The notes: generated by a model from the letters alone, not told the origin. A DNA stretch of 64,000 bases from Phaseolus vulgaris (GCF_000499845.2 NC_023749.2:29102381-29166380); one strand, 5' to 3'; numbered from the stretch's first letter, positions 32,481 to 44,289 are shown. Program-made: numbers and translations.

Positions 32481-32530
32481 GCGCTCTTTTTCCCTAAGGA
32501 GGGTTTTTTAATGAGGCCACCCAATAAAGA
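32481..32530 (+). promoter_or_regulatory. Conserved block after pol (element B)
   Basis: TTCCCTAAGGAGGG, a T-run, AATGAGGCCACCC and AATAAAG. This is the clearest version of the block; CCCT/AGGG can pair as a hairpin. Confidence 0.6.
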
Positions 32531-32613
32531 AAGTTCGAGTCTATCAAGTTTTCCCAGTTATTGAGTTTGCATGATTATCATTTTAAGTTCTCACACAAAG
32601 GACTTTGTCGTTA

Positions 32614-33773
32614 GTGGAGGAATCGCTCTGCAGCACTCTCTGACCCGTCTACGCGACTGTGTTCTTTGCAAAATCACCCTCAGAACCTTCTCTCGGATCT
32701 CCAAACGTGACCTGCAAAACACACAGACGGCGCCTCTAGCGGCCGTTTGCACTCCGACGATCAAGTTAGACCACAGAACCACCAAATGAGAAAAACTAGT
32801 AGTGTGTGTGAAAAACTCTCGCTCTCTTTTTTTCTCGTATCCCCCTCAATCTCTCCCTGATTCTATTTTATGTCTCTCTCTGTATCTGGGCCTAACAGAA
32901 TTCTGTTATGCTTTCTGGCATGTGTCAGAACCCTGTTATGCTTTTCTGAGACAATGTTCCTTCAGAATCAGTAGAATGTGGGTGGGAGAGTCTGTGCGCG
33001 TCTGCGCGTCTCTGCGCTTGGCTGCGCCTGTCTGTACCCTTAGTGGTACGGAGTGCACTTTTATCTGGACCGCACCCCTCTCAGATGATGACACGTGGAG
33101 GCCTGCAACTCACATCTAACCACACACGTGTCACTTACTGGAAGGGCTCTAGCGCTTCTCTTTGTGTGCCTAAGTTACGCCCTTGCGGAGTAACTTAGGA
33201 TATTTCTCCCACCTGGGTAAAACGCATACTCTTAAGAGAACGCCAGGTGTGGCTGGTCTAGGCACACTCACCAAGCGTTGCTCTCTGCGTAAACGGCTTA
33301 CCCTTCACGGTGTCACGCACGTAATGGGTTGAGGGAATCACCAATCACTGACTGGTTTACTAGTTCCCTCAGGCCACTCTCGTGCATGATTCCCTGAGAT
33401 GTGTTCATGCGAGGTCCATGCGTAACGCTCTCGCTGGGAACCTCAGTCCCAGTTTAACTGCGTGTAACACGAGACCCCGATGACTGATCAGTGCTCTATT
33501 GCTTCTCGCGTTCTGCCCCCAGGCGTTCGTATGGGAACTGGTCTGTTGGTGGCCACTCGGTTACTGACCACTGATCACCGCACTGGGTGATCTGTCCCCT
33601 GACCTCTCTGCCGCCTGATCTGTCGGTGGTCCCTTGGTTACGGACCCCCCGATCACCGCTCTTGGCGATCGTCTCCCTGATCTCTCTGTCACCTGGTCCA
33701 CGTGTCACCCTGCGAGTGGTCCACGTGGTCCTCTGCTGCTGACGTCATCGACCACCGATGACCGATCGGATCA
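32614..33773 (-). repeat. 3' LTR of element C, missing 22 terminal bases
   Basis: Matches 42024-43175 almost exactly, ending (plus strand) CCGATCGGATCA. The expected first bases TGATCCTGCCGAAAACTCG are replaced by element B sequence at 32613/32614. U5 block at 32711-32766. An extra TCTGCGCG copy near 33005 distinguishes it from the right LTR. Confidence 0.9.
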
Positions 33774-33850
33774 CAAGCCCCCCAGTCTCGAGTCGTGAAC
33801 TCGTTCTCGGCGAAGAGACTAAGTGGTCGTGCCCTCAGTCCACGTGGCAA
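33774..33850. promoter_or_regulatory. Polypurine tract, conserved block and first G-box of C
   Basis: Minus strand CTCGAGACTGGGGGGCTTG abuts the LTR; plus strand TCGGCGAAGAGACTAAG follows, then CACGTG at 33841. Further G-boxes are at 33863, 33875 and 33922, making this the strongest candidate promoter for an aORF2. Confidence 0.65.
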
Positions 33851-34103
33851 GTGGGACCGCATCACGTGCCACCTCACGTGCTGCTTCTTTAACGTTTGGA
33901 CTTCCTTCCTTAATCTTGCGACACGTGGCCCCATCGACGGCCAGCGTGGTGTGCCGCTAGCGCTTCTCTTATTCAAATTGGCGCGCGCCTTCACTGTTCC
34001 TTCATCTTCTTCAATCGACTCTTAGACTTCCTGCGAACTCTCTCTCTGCGCACCCATCTTTCTTCGAGTTTTCTGCTTCCAAACCTCTCGCGATCACCCA
34101 AAG

Positions 34104-34369
34104 GTATGGTTTTTCTTCTTCCTGGGTCTATTTAGGTCATTTTTACCGATTGCATTTACCTTTCTCGTTATCATGCATTCATCTTCCCTGTTTTCTCTCT
34201 CTCGACCCGCGCTAGGGTTTTTCGCGCTCTTGCCCTGATTTCTGCTTCTCCTTCTTCCTTTTTTCACTTGGGCATCTCTTTCTCCTTCCCCTTCTCTGTT
34301 TTCACCGAACCATTCATCATTCCCTCTTCTTCCATTCATTCAGACCTTTCGTTTTTCCTCCATTTGCAG
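34104..34369 (+). other. 5'-UTR intron of aORF2 (element C)
   Basis: From CCAAAG|GTATGG to CATTTGCAG, ending ten bases before the ATG at 34380. Equivalent to the introns in A and D. Confidence 0.65.
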
Positions 34370-34379
34370 CTATCTCGCG

Positions 34380-35743
34380 ATGGCTCGCTTGAAACAAACC
34401 GCGCGCATTATTGCCTCATCTTCTGGTGCACAGCCTTCCGCGAGTGCGCCAGCTCCACCACCGCCTGTTGCCACCTCCTACCATGACAACTCCAGGGTCT
34501 ACGACTGGGCCCCCCTGGCGTTGCTGGCCGAAACATCCACCCTACTACTGCAGGGTCATCTCACTTCCCTCCTGAGCCATGACCCGGATGAACCTTCGTG
34601 CGCCATAGACAGGGAAAACGACTTCAACATCCAAGTCCGCATTCCTCCTCGAGGGATGCCCATTTGCGCGGACGATGGGGCCACCAATGGGGTGCCCTTC
34701 GTCTTCATCTACTCCGCCATCTTCAAAAGGTTGAAGCTACGCCTGCCATTCACCTTTTTCGAGAAGGAGCTGATGATGGAGTTGAACGTCGCGCCCTGCC
34801 AACTCCATCCAAATGCCTGGGCTTTCATCCGGGAATTCCAGATTCTTTGTAACTACTTCGGGCACAACGCCTCCGTGGATGTGTTCCTCTATTTCTTCGA
34901 GGCGAAGAATCCTGGGGACAGGTCCTGGGTTAGCCTGAACGGGGTTGCTGGACGGGTGCTCCTGGGCCTATACCAGCAATCCTTCAAAGACTGGAAAGGC
35001 AGGTTCTACATGATATCTGCCACCCCACAAAGTCCCAACCTGCTCGAGGGGTACCCCCTCTACTGGGTTCCTGGGGTTGAATTCAAGAAACCCAGAGACC
35101 TTGAAGTCATGGCCCCCTACGAACGCGAGCTATGTGGGCTGTTCCTGGGGGCCAAGTACAACTCTGCTCGCCTCATCAAAGAGGAGTTTGATGTGGTGGC
35201 TCTGAAAAAATACATAGGTAGCTCTTTTTCTTCCACCTCTTAGGATACTTGCACCTTCTCCTGCATGCGTGTATATATTTTGACTTACTTGCGTAACTTG
35301 GCCATCTAACTTTTCCTTTTCTCATCTATGTAGATTCAATGTCAGGGAAAGACAGGAGGCAAGCCTTGCTGGAGCTTGCCAAGCTTCGGGGGACCAAGGG
35401 AACTGGCTCCTCTTCTTCTACCACTGAGCCCATTGCAGCCCCCCCTCTCTCGGTCGCGCCAGCTGGAGGCCCTGAGCAGGGAAGGAAGAAAAGAAGATTG
35501 GTGAAGGCCTCTACTTCACCTGTTGCCGCTGCTGCTGCTGCACCCTCAACCGAAGAGGAGAGCTCTGGCTCTCCTCTTATACACCACCAGAGGAAATTGC
35601 CTGCTTCTGCACAACTTTTCTTAGTACTCAGAATTTGTATAAGACTTGGTTGTGAATATATTCTCTCAATTTGTATAAGCTTCTTCTCTTGTAATTTTCT
35701 TGAGCTTCACCTTTCTTTATGCACACGACTAACTGTTAGCTAG
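34380..35743 (+). pseudogene. aORF2 of element C, truncated
   Basis: Exon 1 (34380-35217) starts MARLKQTAR, seven of eight residues matching the histone H3 tail after the Met. It continues through an Ala/Pro-rich stretch to the conserved domain (PICADD about 94, RLPFTFFEKELM about 121, LHPNAWAF about 142, DWKGRF about 204). A 116-bp phase-1 intron (35218-35333) leads to exon 2, with DSMSGKDRR, a basic cluster (GRKKRRLVK) and Ala/Ser-rich sequence. After about 35600 the frame runs into spacer-like DNA, so the Pro-rich and coiled-coil half found in A and D has been deleted. Confidence 0.72.
35218..35333 (+). other. Coding intron of aORF2 (element C)
   Basis: 116 bp, TACATAG|GTAGCT to CTATGTAG|ATTCA; phase 1, Asp codon split as in A. 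Confidence 0.75.
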
Positions 35744-36419
35744 CTTAGGTTTAGCGTGATCTTAAGCTTTGTCTTTCCCTTTGCGCACGACTAAGTGTTA
35801 ACCAGCTTAGGCCTAGCGCGATCTGCCTCCTTTGATCTTGGCCTCTACTTGATCACGACTAGCTACTCCCTTAGCTTTGTGTTTAACAGTTCTTGTGCGC
35901 TGCTTTGCACCACTAACCAATCACCGACGACTCATCAGTGATCGTTCTTCACTCTTCTCTTAGCTTCTCTGTCGCTCTAGCGCTAAGTGCATAGAGGACT
36001 TTGACATCGATCGCTCGAGGTGATGCCTCGTTTTGGGGAAAGAAAAGTGTTTCTCGCTAACCCCTCTTACTTTCCCCTAGGTCATCACCCTTCGGCGGAT
36101 TGAGTCGTTCATTCCCTGCCTCACTCCTGGGGTGAAGAGGGTTTCGGACTAAGAGCCTTACTGGGCCAATATTGGTGTATGCCAAGTGGGTAAGGACATT
36201 TGTCAAAATCTTTCCTTTCCCTCCCTTGGTCTTACTAGCACCCCTGGCTTTTCAAACCCTTAGCTGCCTGCGCTCACACCTGGGGTGAGGAAGACTTAGA
36301 TCGGTGCCAGTACTTGCGCCTAGGGCAAGTAAGGCCTAACCGATCACCTGCACTTGCACCTGGGGCAAGGAGGATTTTAACTTTAATACTTGCGCACACT
36401 TGTCATGCTAGAAATTTTT
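35744..36419. other. Spacer between aORF2 and pol (element C)
   Basis: Non-coding. It has degenerate tandem phrases: GCACACGACTAACTGTTAG... near 35720 recurs as GCGCACGACTAAGTGTTAA near 35782. Several CACCTGGGG(T/C)GAGGA-like units occur between 36260 and 36375. These are degraded counterparts of the minisatellites in A and D. Confidence 0.6.
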
Positions 36420-36470
36420 CCTTTAATTGGGTGGCCTCGTTAAAAACCCTCCTTAGGGAAAAGAGTGCCC
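36420..36470 (-). promoter_or_regulatory. Conserved block after pol (element C)
   Basis: Minus strand CCCTAAGGAGGG, T-rich, AACGAGGCCACCC, CAATTAAAG; corresponds to the block in A, B and D. Confidence 0.6.
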
Positions 36471-36544
36471 GCTTGTCTGTTCAACTGTTTCCACCACATA
36501 CAAAGCATGTATCTTTTAGCGCGAGAATGCAACTACTTTACAAC

Positions 36545-37960
36545 TTAACTGAAGTAAAATTTTAAATGGGTGGCGTTCCACGTTCTGGGGATTGCTCCTC
36601 CCTCCAGAGTTTCTAGCCGATAGGCTCCATTCTCCAACGTCTCAACCACTCCGTACGGGCCTGTCCACTTTGGAGACAACTTGTTCTCCATCTCATTCTG
36701 ATGCGCCTTTCTCATCACCAGGTCACCTTCCTGGAAGCGCCTGAGCCTCACCTTAGAGTTGTGCCTCCGTTCTACTCTTCTCTTTACGGCTTCAGCACTG
36801 ACTCTGGCTTCTTCTCGCACCTCGTCTAGTAGGTCGAGATTCACCTTTCGCTCTTCATTGGACCCTTCAGCAATGAAATTCAAGAATCTGGGGGAGCTTT
36901 CCTGTATCTCCACGGGAATCATGGCGTCTGTCCTGTAGACAAGGCTGAAGGGTGTCTCATGGGTGCTGGACTGTGGGGTGGTATGATAAGACCATACAAT
37001 TCTGGGGACCTCCTCTGCCCAGCCTCCTTTAGCCTTGTCTAGTCTTCGCTTCAGCCCCCTAAGCAGTACTCCACCTGCCCATTGGTTTGTGGGTGTTCCA
37101 CTGAAGCGAAAACCTGTTGTATCTTCAACTCTTCACACATCTTTCTCAGCTGATGACTCGTGAACTGGGTGCCATTGTCGGAGACCAACCTCTTGGGTAT
37201 TCCGAAATGGCAGACGATGTTCTTCCAGACGAAGTGCTCGACTTTCTATGCGGTGATGTGTGCGACTGGTTTTGCCTCCACCCACTTGGTGAAGTACTCG
37301 ATGGCCACGATGAGGAACTTCATCGGCCTTATCGCCAGGGGAAAAGGTCCTAGGATGTCAATCCCCCATGTGTGGAATGGCCACGGGCTATGGATGGACT
37401 TCAACTCCTCAGGAGGTGCCTTGTGCCAGTCCGCGTGAAGTTGACACTGTTTGCAACGTTGAGCAAACCTCACGCAGTCTTCCTTCAGCTTTGGCCAGTA
37501 GTACCCCGCGCGGAGCACCCTACTTTCCAAAGCGCGACCACCTACGTGGCTTCCGCACACCCCCTCGTGCAGCTCAGACATGAGTCTGGTGCATTGCTCG
37601 CCGTGCACACAGATCTGCACAGGGTGAGAAAATCCAAATCTAAAGAGGTTTCCATCTATTAGAGTAAACTTACATGAACTCCTCTTTATCCTTTTTGCCT
37701 CTGCCACGTCGAGCGGGAGTACACCATCTTCCAAGTATAACTGGTATGGCGTTATCCAGGTGTCGGGTTCCTTCACCGCGCGGACCTCCATCGACTCATC
37801 GATCTTCGATGGTCGCGCTCTCACCCTTGGTGCTTTCAACGTTTCTTGAGTCAACGACCGATGACCGATCGTCAGACGCTCCAATGATTTGCACACATGA
37901 AGTACCTGGTTGTCCGACACAAACGCTCGCGGTACCTTCAAGGTCTCCTGAATGACGGTC
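36545..37960 (-). pseudogene. Integrase of element C, broken
   Basis: The zinc region and first catalytic Asp lie in 37246-37941 (HEGVCGSHVGG ... CKQCQLH, GIDILGPFP). A TAG at 37243-37245 follows. The middle of the core (37245-36923) lost about 11 bases near 37070, removing the frame at VESAN. The C-terminal domain (36545-36922, ending ATHLKFYFS) is intact. A one-base deletion in a G-run near 37960 separates this from the RNaseH. No functional integrase is possible. Confidence 0.85.
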
Positions 37961-38500
37961 CTCTGCTTCCCCCCTTGCCTGAGCTGGCCAGCTTGGCAAG
38001 CAGGTCTGCTCTGGCATTTTGCTTTCTTGGCACGTGCACCAATTCAAACTCGGCGAAGGACGTCTTCAGGAGCTGTACATACTCCAGGTAGGCTGCCATC
38101 TGGGGATCCTTTGCCTGGAACTCCCCTGTAACCTGTCCGGTGACTAGCAAAGAGTCGCTTTTGGCCAGCAGGTTTCTTGCTCCCATTTCTCTTGCTAGCA
38201 ACATTCCTGCGACCAGGGCTTCATACTCCGCCTGATTGTTGCTAGCCTTGAAGGCAAAGCGGAGGGACTGCTCGATCAGTACCCCATTTGGGCCTTCCAG
38301 AATGACTCCAGCACCGCTCCCCTGCTGATTAGAGGAGCCATCCACCGATAACACCCATCGGCAACCTAAACCTTCTGCAGGTGTCGCGATCGACGACAGC
38401 TCGACTACAAAGTCCGCGAACACCTGCCCCTTGATCGGTCCTCGAGGCTCGTACTGAATGTCAAATTCTGACAATTCCACCGCCCACTTGACCATCCTGC
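37961..38500 (-). pseudogene. Second RNaseH of element C
   Basis: Archaeal-type RNaseH with all four acidic positions (SVDGSS, NNQAEYEAL, AKSDSLL, NARADLLAKLA). It is out of frame with the upstream RT because about eight bases are missing near 38500, and out of frame with integrase because of the G-run deletion. Confidence 0.85.
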
Positions 38501-40417
38501 CTGCTTCAGCATGTTTTGGATAGGCAGATCAGTCATCACCACCACTGTGAAGCTGTAGAAGTAATGCCTGAGTCTTCTGGCTGAAAACACCACTGCCAAG
38601 GCAGCCTTCTCGAGGGCCTGGTACCTTGTTTCAGGGCCTTGTAGCACCTTACTCACGAAGTAAACAGGCCTCTGGGTTTGGTCTTGCTCTTGCACCAGAA
38701 CTGAGCTGACTGCTCTCTCCGTCACAGCGAAATATAGACGAAGAGGGATGCCTACCTGAGGTTTTCGCAAGACTGGTGGGCTCGCCAGATACTCCTTCAG
38801 CTTGATGAAGGCCTCCTCGCACTCCTGTGTCCAAAGGAATCTGCTGTTGCGTTTGAGACACTGGAAGTACGGATGACCTTTCTCCCCTCCAGCGGACATA
38901 AACCGGGACAAGGCTGCCAAGCGACCGGTGAGCTGCTGCACTTCCTTCACCGTCGTCGGGCTCCTCATTGCCACGATTGCTGCACACTTCTCTGGGTTAG
39001 CTTCAATTCCCCGCTCTGTTAAGAGGAAACCCAAGAACTTTCCAGCCTCCACGCCAAAAATACACTTCTCAGGGTTGAGCTTCAGTCTGTACTTGGCGAT
39101 GGTGGTGAATAGTTCTTCCAGATCGGTTGCATGATGCCTCTTTTCTTGGGACGTGACCACCATGTCATCTACGTATGCATGCACATTCCTTCCCAGCATG
39201 GGCGAGAGCACCCTATCCATGAGCCGCTGGTAGGTAGCCCCTGCGTTCTTTAATCCGAATGGCATGACCTTGTAGCAGTAGCAAGACCGTTCCGTCATGA
39301 ACGCGGTCTTGCACTCATCCATGGGGTGCATCCTGATCTGGTTATACCCCGAGAAAGCGTCCAAGAAGCTAAGTAACTTCCCCCCTGAGGCGCTATCAAC
39401 TAGGGCGTCTATACTGGGTAAGGGGTAAGAATCTTTGGGGCACGCTTTGTTGAGGTCAGTGAAATCCACGCACATTCTCCACTTGCCACTTGCCTTCTGA
39501 ACCAGCACCACATTCGCCAGCCACTCGGGATACTGGATCTCTCTGATGTGCCCTGCGGCAAGGAGCTTCTGCGCTTCGTCATGGATCACCTTCCTCTTCT
39601 CCTCGTTGAATTTCCTTCGCCTTTGTCGCAGAGGTCGAACCTTAGGGTCCATCGACAGACGATGGCAAAGGAAGTCGGGGTCGATTCCTGGCATGTCGGA
39701 CGCTGACCATGCAAAGGCACCCATGTGCTTCTCGATCACACCAACGATCAGCTTTCGTTCTTCTTCAACGAGGGATCCCCCCAATTTGAACTTCTTCCCC
39801 CTGATGTCTACTTCGACCCATCCTTCAGCTGGGTGGGGTCTTCTTTCGCTGGCGATGACCGCCCTCGCGATTCCTGACTCGCGAGGAGCGATCGCGCCTT
39901 CCTGTTCTTCTTCAACTTGGGCTACCTGGGAGCCCTCCACCGCAGCGTTCTCCATCCTCTGAGCGCCCTCTGTCTCCCTAACCACCGATCGCTCTTCGCG
40001 CACACCTGGTGGTGGTGTCGTGGTGACGTGGCATACACTTCTCTTCTGCTTCAGGCTGTTCTCATAACAGCGCCTAGCCTCAGCCTGATCCGACTTGATG
40101 ATTATTACGGCCCCCTCCATCGACGGCAGCTTTAGCTTCATGTGCCTCGTTGATGGTATTGCGCCCAACCTATTGAGGGTTGGCCTCCCCAACAAAATAT
40201 TGTACGCAGAAGGGGCGTTCACCACTAGGTACTTTATCCTTTCAGTGCGGGCTGTCGTTCCGTCAGTGAACGTTGTCCTCAGCTCAATGTATCCCCGCAC
40301 CTCTACCTGATCTCCTGCAAAACCGTAGAGACACCCAGTATACGGCCTCAGCTGATCAGGGGACAACTGCAACTTGTTAAACGTCGGCCAGAACATGACG
40401 TCTGCCGAGCTTCCTTA
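38501..40417 (-). pseudogene. Protease and RT of element C
   Basis: Begins immediately after a TAA (40415-40417) that sits inside the protease active site: the D-Q-G of A and B reads D-stop-G. It continues GSSADVMFWP, YNILLGRPTLNRLGA, linker, and RT with FLDAFSGYNQI and YVDD (AYVDDMVVTS). The first RNaseH is again without its Asp (LYFAVTERAVSSVL). The frame is otherwise open for 663 codons. Confidence 0.87.
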
Positions 40418-41914
40418 ATCTACGAGCACTCGGTGCACTCGTCTTCCAGCCGTGACAAGGGAGATGACGACAGGGTCGTTGTCGTGCGGGACAACGTCCC
40501 GTAAATCAGCTTTCCTGAAGACAATATCTACTTCAGGGTAATGACTCTCATTTACCGCATCTACCGCCATCACCGACCGAGCGTACCTCCTTCTCTGTGA
40601 CGCTGTGCATCCCCCACCAGAGAAGCCTCCCGCGATTGTTTGCACTTCCCCATGCACAGGGACTTCATGCTGCTGTTCTCCAGCCTGGTATCCCGACGCA
40701 CGATCACCCTGCGGCTCACGCAGGTAATCTGCTAGGAACCCAGACTTCACCAACTCTGCCAGTTGGTGTCCCAACGCCAAACAGGAGTGAAGTGTGTGGC
40801 CAAAGGCCTGGTGAAACTCACACCACTCATTCTTCTTTCTACCAAGTACCTTATCAGTCTTCTCCGGTACGCGTAGTCTTGCTACTACAGCAGGAAGGGC
40901 GATGAGATCCGCCAATCCCACCATGAAATTGTATCTTGGGGGCGCGTTGTTCTCCCTCGCACGCCCCCTGCTCTGATCTTTGCCTAGTTCATAGGGACGA
41001 GATTTTTCCCGCACCCTTTTCCCCTCCTTGGCCTCATGCACCCTTGCTTGCTGCGGTTTCCCTTGCCCTCCACGCGGTCTTGGTGGTGCAGCACTTCCTC
41101 TTTTCTCAGAAACCTCTGTTTCTGCCACTATGTGCGCCACCGCGCGTCGTCGGATCTCTGCAAAGGTGCTGGGATGGCTCCTGATGAGAGACTCGCTGAA
41201 GGGGCCAGGCAACACTCCCTTCTTAAACGCGTGCACCAGCATATCTTCGTCTTTGCTGGGCAGTCTAACCACTTGTGCTCCAAAGCGGTTGAGGTAGTCC
41301 TTCAGCGACTCGCCTTGGTACTGACGCACGTCGAACAAATCGTATGACACCACTGCAGGTGCTTTGTTGACGATGTATTGCTCAGTGAAGAGCTTTGAAA
41401 ACTGAGGGAAAGACGTGATATGCCCTTCTGGTAAGCTCACGAACCACTCCATGGCGATTCCGCTTAGCGTGCTCATGAACATTTTGCAGTACACAGCGTC
41501 TGAGCCCCCAGACAACATCATCTGGGTGTGGAACGCCGTCAGATGCGCCTCTGGGTCTTCTACCCCCTTGAACGACGCCTTCACCCCCACCAGGTTGGGA
41601 GGCACCATGGTTCCCATGATTTTAGGGGAGAATGGCATGGGGAACGCTCTTGGAGGTGATGGCTGCCTAGACATCCTTTCGTCAACCACGTGTTCCCTCT
41701 ACGCCTGCAGCGTCCTCCTCAACTATTCATTGACGCGATTCAGCTCGTCGTTCCTGCTTTGCGACGCGGCCAACTCCGTCTGCATCCTTTCTTGTTCAGC
41801 TTTTGACGCTGCGGCGTTATCCTGCAGCGTACGCACCATCTCCAGGACCTGCGCCATTGTCACAACTCCTTCGTCAGCAGATGGCGCAGGTGATGGTTGT
41901 CTGTTTCTTGGCAT
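40418..41914 (-). pseudogene. gag of element C
   Basis: ATG at 41914 (MPRNRQPSPAPS). In-frame TAG at 41723-41725 (apparently GAG to TAG, a transversion) and at 41699-41701. Then the gag domain (PEAHLTAFHTQMML ... AEIRRRAVAHI) and CEFHQAFGHTLHSC knuckle are intact up to GGCTASQRRRYARS. It stays in frame with the protease. Confidence 0.86.
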
Positions 41915-41981
41915 CTTTCCCTAGCAAAGAACTTGGTAAGCTTAAAAAACTGTGGTGTATATGGGACCACGATTCGCTCGG

Positions 41982-41999
41982 GCCCCACGGTGGGCGCCA
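41982..41999 (-). other. Primer-binding site of element C (tRNA-Lys)
   Basis: Minus strand TGGCGCCCACCGTGGGGC, two bases inside the 5' LTR, identical to that of B. Confidence 0.9.
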
Positions 42000-42001
42000 A
42001 A

Positions 42002-43175
42002 TGATCCTGCCGAAAACTCGAACGTGGAGGAATCGCTCTGCAGCACTCTCTGACCCGTCTACGCGACTGTGTTCTCTGCAAAATCACCCTCAGAACCTTC
42101 TCTCGGATCTCCAAACGTGACCTGCAAAACACACAGACGACGCCTCTAGCGGCCGTTTGCACTCCGACGATCAAGTTAGACCACAGAACCACCAAATGAG
42201 AAAAACTAGTAGTGTGTGTGAAAAACTCTCGCTCTCTTTTTTTCTCGTATCCCCCTCAATCTCTCCCTGATTCTATTTTATGTCTCTCTCTGTATCTGGG
42301 CCTAACAGAATTCTGTTATGCTTTCTGGCATGTGTCAGAACCCTGTTATGCTTTTCTGAGACAATGTTCCTCCAGAATCAGTAGAATGTGGGTGGGAGAG
42401 TCTGTGCGCGTCTCTGCGCTTGGCTGCGCCTGTCTGTACCCTTAGTGGTACGGAGTGCACTTTTATCTGGACCGCACCCCTCTCAGATGATGACACGTGG
42501 AGGCCTGCAATTCACATCTAACCACACACGTGTCACTTACTGGAAGGGCTCTAGCGCTTCTCTTTGTGTGCCTAAGTTACGCCCTTGCGGAGTAACTTAG
42601 GATATTTCTCCCACCTGGGTAAAACGCATACTCTTAAGAGAACGCCAGGTGTGGCTGGTCTAGGCACACTCACCAAGCGTTGCTCTCTGCGTAAACGGCT
42701 TACCCTTCACGGTGTCACGCACGTAATGGGTTGAGGGAATCACCAATCACTGACTGGTTTACTAGTTCCCTCAGGCCACTCTCGTGCATGCTTCCCTGAG
42801 ATGTGTTCATGCGAGGTCCATGCGTAACGCTCTCGCTGGGAACCTCAGTCCCAGTTTAACTGCGTGTAACACGAGACCCCGATGACTGATCAGTGCTCTA
42901 TTGCTTCTCGCGTTCTGCCCCCAGGCGTTCGTATGGGAACTGGTCTGTTGGTGGCCACTCGGTTACTGACCACCGATCACCGCACTGGGTGATCTGTCCC
43001 CTGACCTCTCTGCCGCCTGATCTGTCGGTGGTCCCTTGGTTACGGAACCCCCGATCACCGCTCTTGGCGATCGTCTCCCTGATCTCTCTGTCACCTGGTC
43101 CACGTGTCACCCTGCGAGTGGTCCACGTGGTCCTCTGCTGCTGACGTCATCGACCACCGATGACCGATCGGATCA
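42002..43175 (-). repeat. 5' LTR of element C
   Basis: 1174 bp; plus-strand ends TGATCCTGCC and GATCGGATCA. U5 block at 42121-42176. On its right it cuts the second ORF of Co2. Confidence 0.92.
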
Positions 43176-43513
43176 ATCTCCATTTCCACACCTTTCACAT
43201 GAGAAAGTAGATTGTTTCCCTCAAACTTGAAGTTGGTGTAGAATACCCTCACCAAATCTGGATAGATGTTCCCTTTTAGCTTCAGAAATTTTCTGAGTGA
43301 TTGGTCCTTGAGAAGCCTCCTCACTTTGTCAAGCTTTTGACTTTTCAGCCAATCAAAGCACACAACCTTGGGGTTGTTTATCTTCTTGACACTTGTTTCA
43401 TACCTATACTTCTCAATGAGATCGGTGTCACCAGAAAACCAGCTTTCAAGCCTTCCTCCAGACCTTACAACTCTGGTTTTGACTCTTTTAGAGGTGGGAG
43501 GGGTTGATTCCAT
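43176..43513 (-). pseudogene. 5' part of a 'plant transposon protein' ORF in Co2
   Basis: The ATG at 43513 opens MESTPPTSKRVKTRV, then a domain with VVCFDWLKSQKLDKVRRLL and LKGNIYPDLVRVFYTN, LLSHVKGVEMEID. I recognise this as resembling the legume family labelled 'putative plant transposon protein' (PF20167, from memory). The frame continues into the element C LTR at 43175, which is a junction artefact. The function is unknown. The ORF follows the gag end by about 780 bp on the same strand. Confidence 0.6.
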
Positions 43514-44289
43514 GACAACAGAGACGAAAACTCACTTCACAGAATTTTTGCAAGAGATGGTGGAAGAGATATTGCAAGAGATGTTGCAATTGGTTGTTCT
43601 TGTTGGAAGAAATCTCCACCTGATTTTATAGCAGCAAGAGAATCAAATTGAATTTAATTTTATTCAATGGGTACCTGATTTTCAGAGAGAGGACTTGACT
43701 CTGTTCTGCACAGAAAATGTCAGAAAAAGCTGAAAATCACATGGTCTTCACATGTGATCTTGACTAGTCATTAAGGCTCTTGAATTTCCAAGATTTTGGA
43801 ATATATTCCTTTATGATTGTATTAACTTCTTTCTGAACATGCTCAGCTTTCAACACAGATCTTTTGACCAAGATTCTCTCTTTGAAATTGATCTTCAACG
43901 GCTAGAAATTCAAAAAGAACAATTAAATCGATTTCTTCACAGTGCTGTCAGACTCAAAACAATCGGTTGTTTTTCTGCAGCAGTTAAAAAAAACTTGATT
44001 TTGAAATTTTTAACCATAAACAGAAACAAATTAAAGCACATGACGTTGATTAAAAGAAAATTAATCACAAGAAAGAACTTTGAAACAAAAATTGAGAACA
44101 AATAAAGGAAGGTTTTATCCTTGTGTTGTTTCTTCAATGAGCTAATTGCTTGTTGATCAAGAAAACTTCTTTTCACTGTTTTGATCTTCTGCATAGCATT
44201 GATTCAACTTCAATGACTGCCTTTTTCTTCAACAGCTTGATCAGATGGCTCAGTTCTTCTTTTTCTCTTTATTTTTCCTGCATAAACAA

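Larger units (their letters stand above)
25501..32613 (+). mobile_element. Element B: Tat-type gypsy element lacking its 3' end
   Basis: Plus strand: 5' LTR (25501-26882), tRNA-Lys primer site, gag-pol (26986-32424) and the start of the 3' region including the conserved post-pol block. At 32613 it is joined to the internally trimmed LTR of element C, so its aORF2 and 3' LTR are gone. Its LTR family is that of D. gag-pol is in one frame with five in-frame stops and no frameshift, all explicable as C-to-T changes. Confidence 0.88.
32614..43175 (-). mobile_element. Element C: Tat-type gypsy element with a trimmed left end
   Basis: Minus strand: 5' LTR (42002-43175), tRNA-Lys primer site, gag-pol, spacer, aORF2 on the plus strand, polypurine tract, 3' LTR (32614-33773). 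The 3' LTR lacks the last 22 bases present in the other LTR and is fused directly to element B; no target duplication can be seen. The LTRs differ by about seven substitutions by eye and one 8-bp slippage, so insertion was recent. gag-pol has several stops, deletions and frameshifts, and aORF2 has lost its coiled coil. Confidence 0.88.

Noticed and set aside
43091..43513. Reading the Co2 second ORF as a full 140-codon gene
   Set aside because: Codons before about 43176 belong to the element C LTR, so the apparent C-terminus is a junction artefact. I also considered an envelope-like identity, but no signal peptide or membrane segment is visible.
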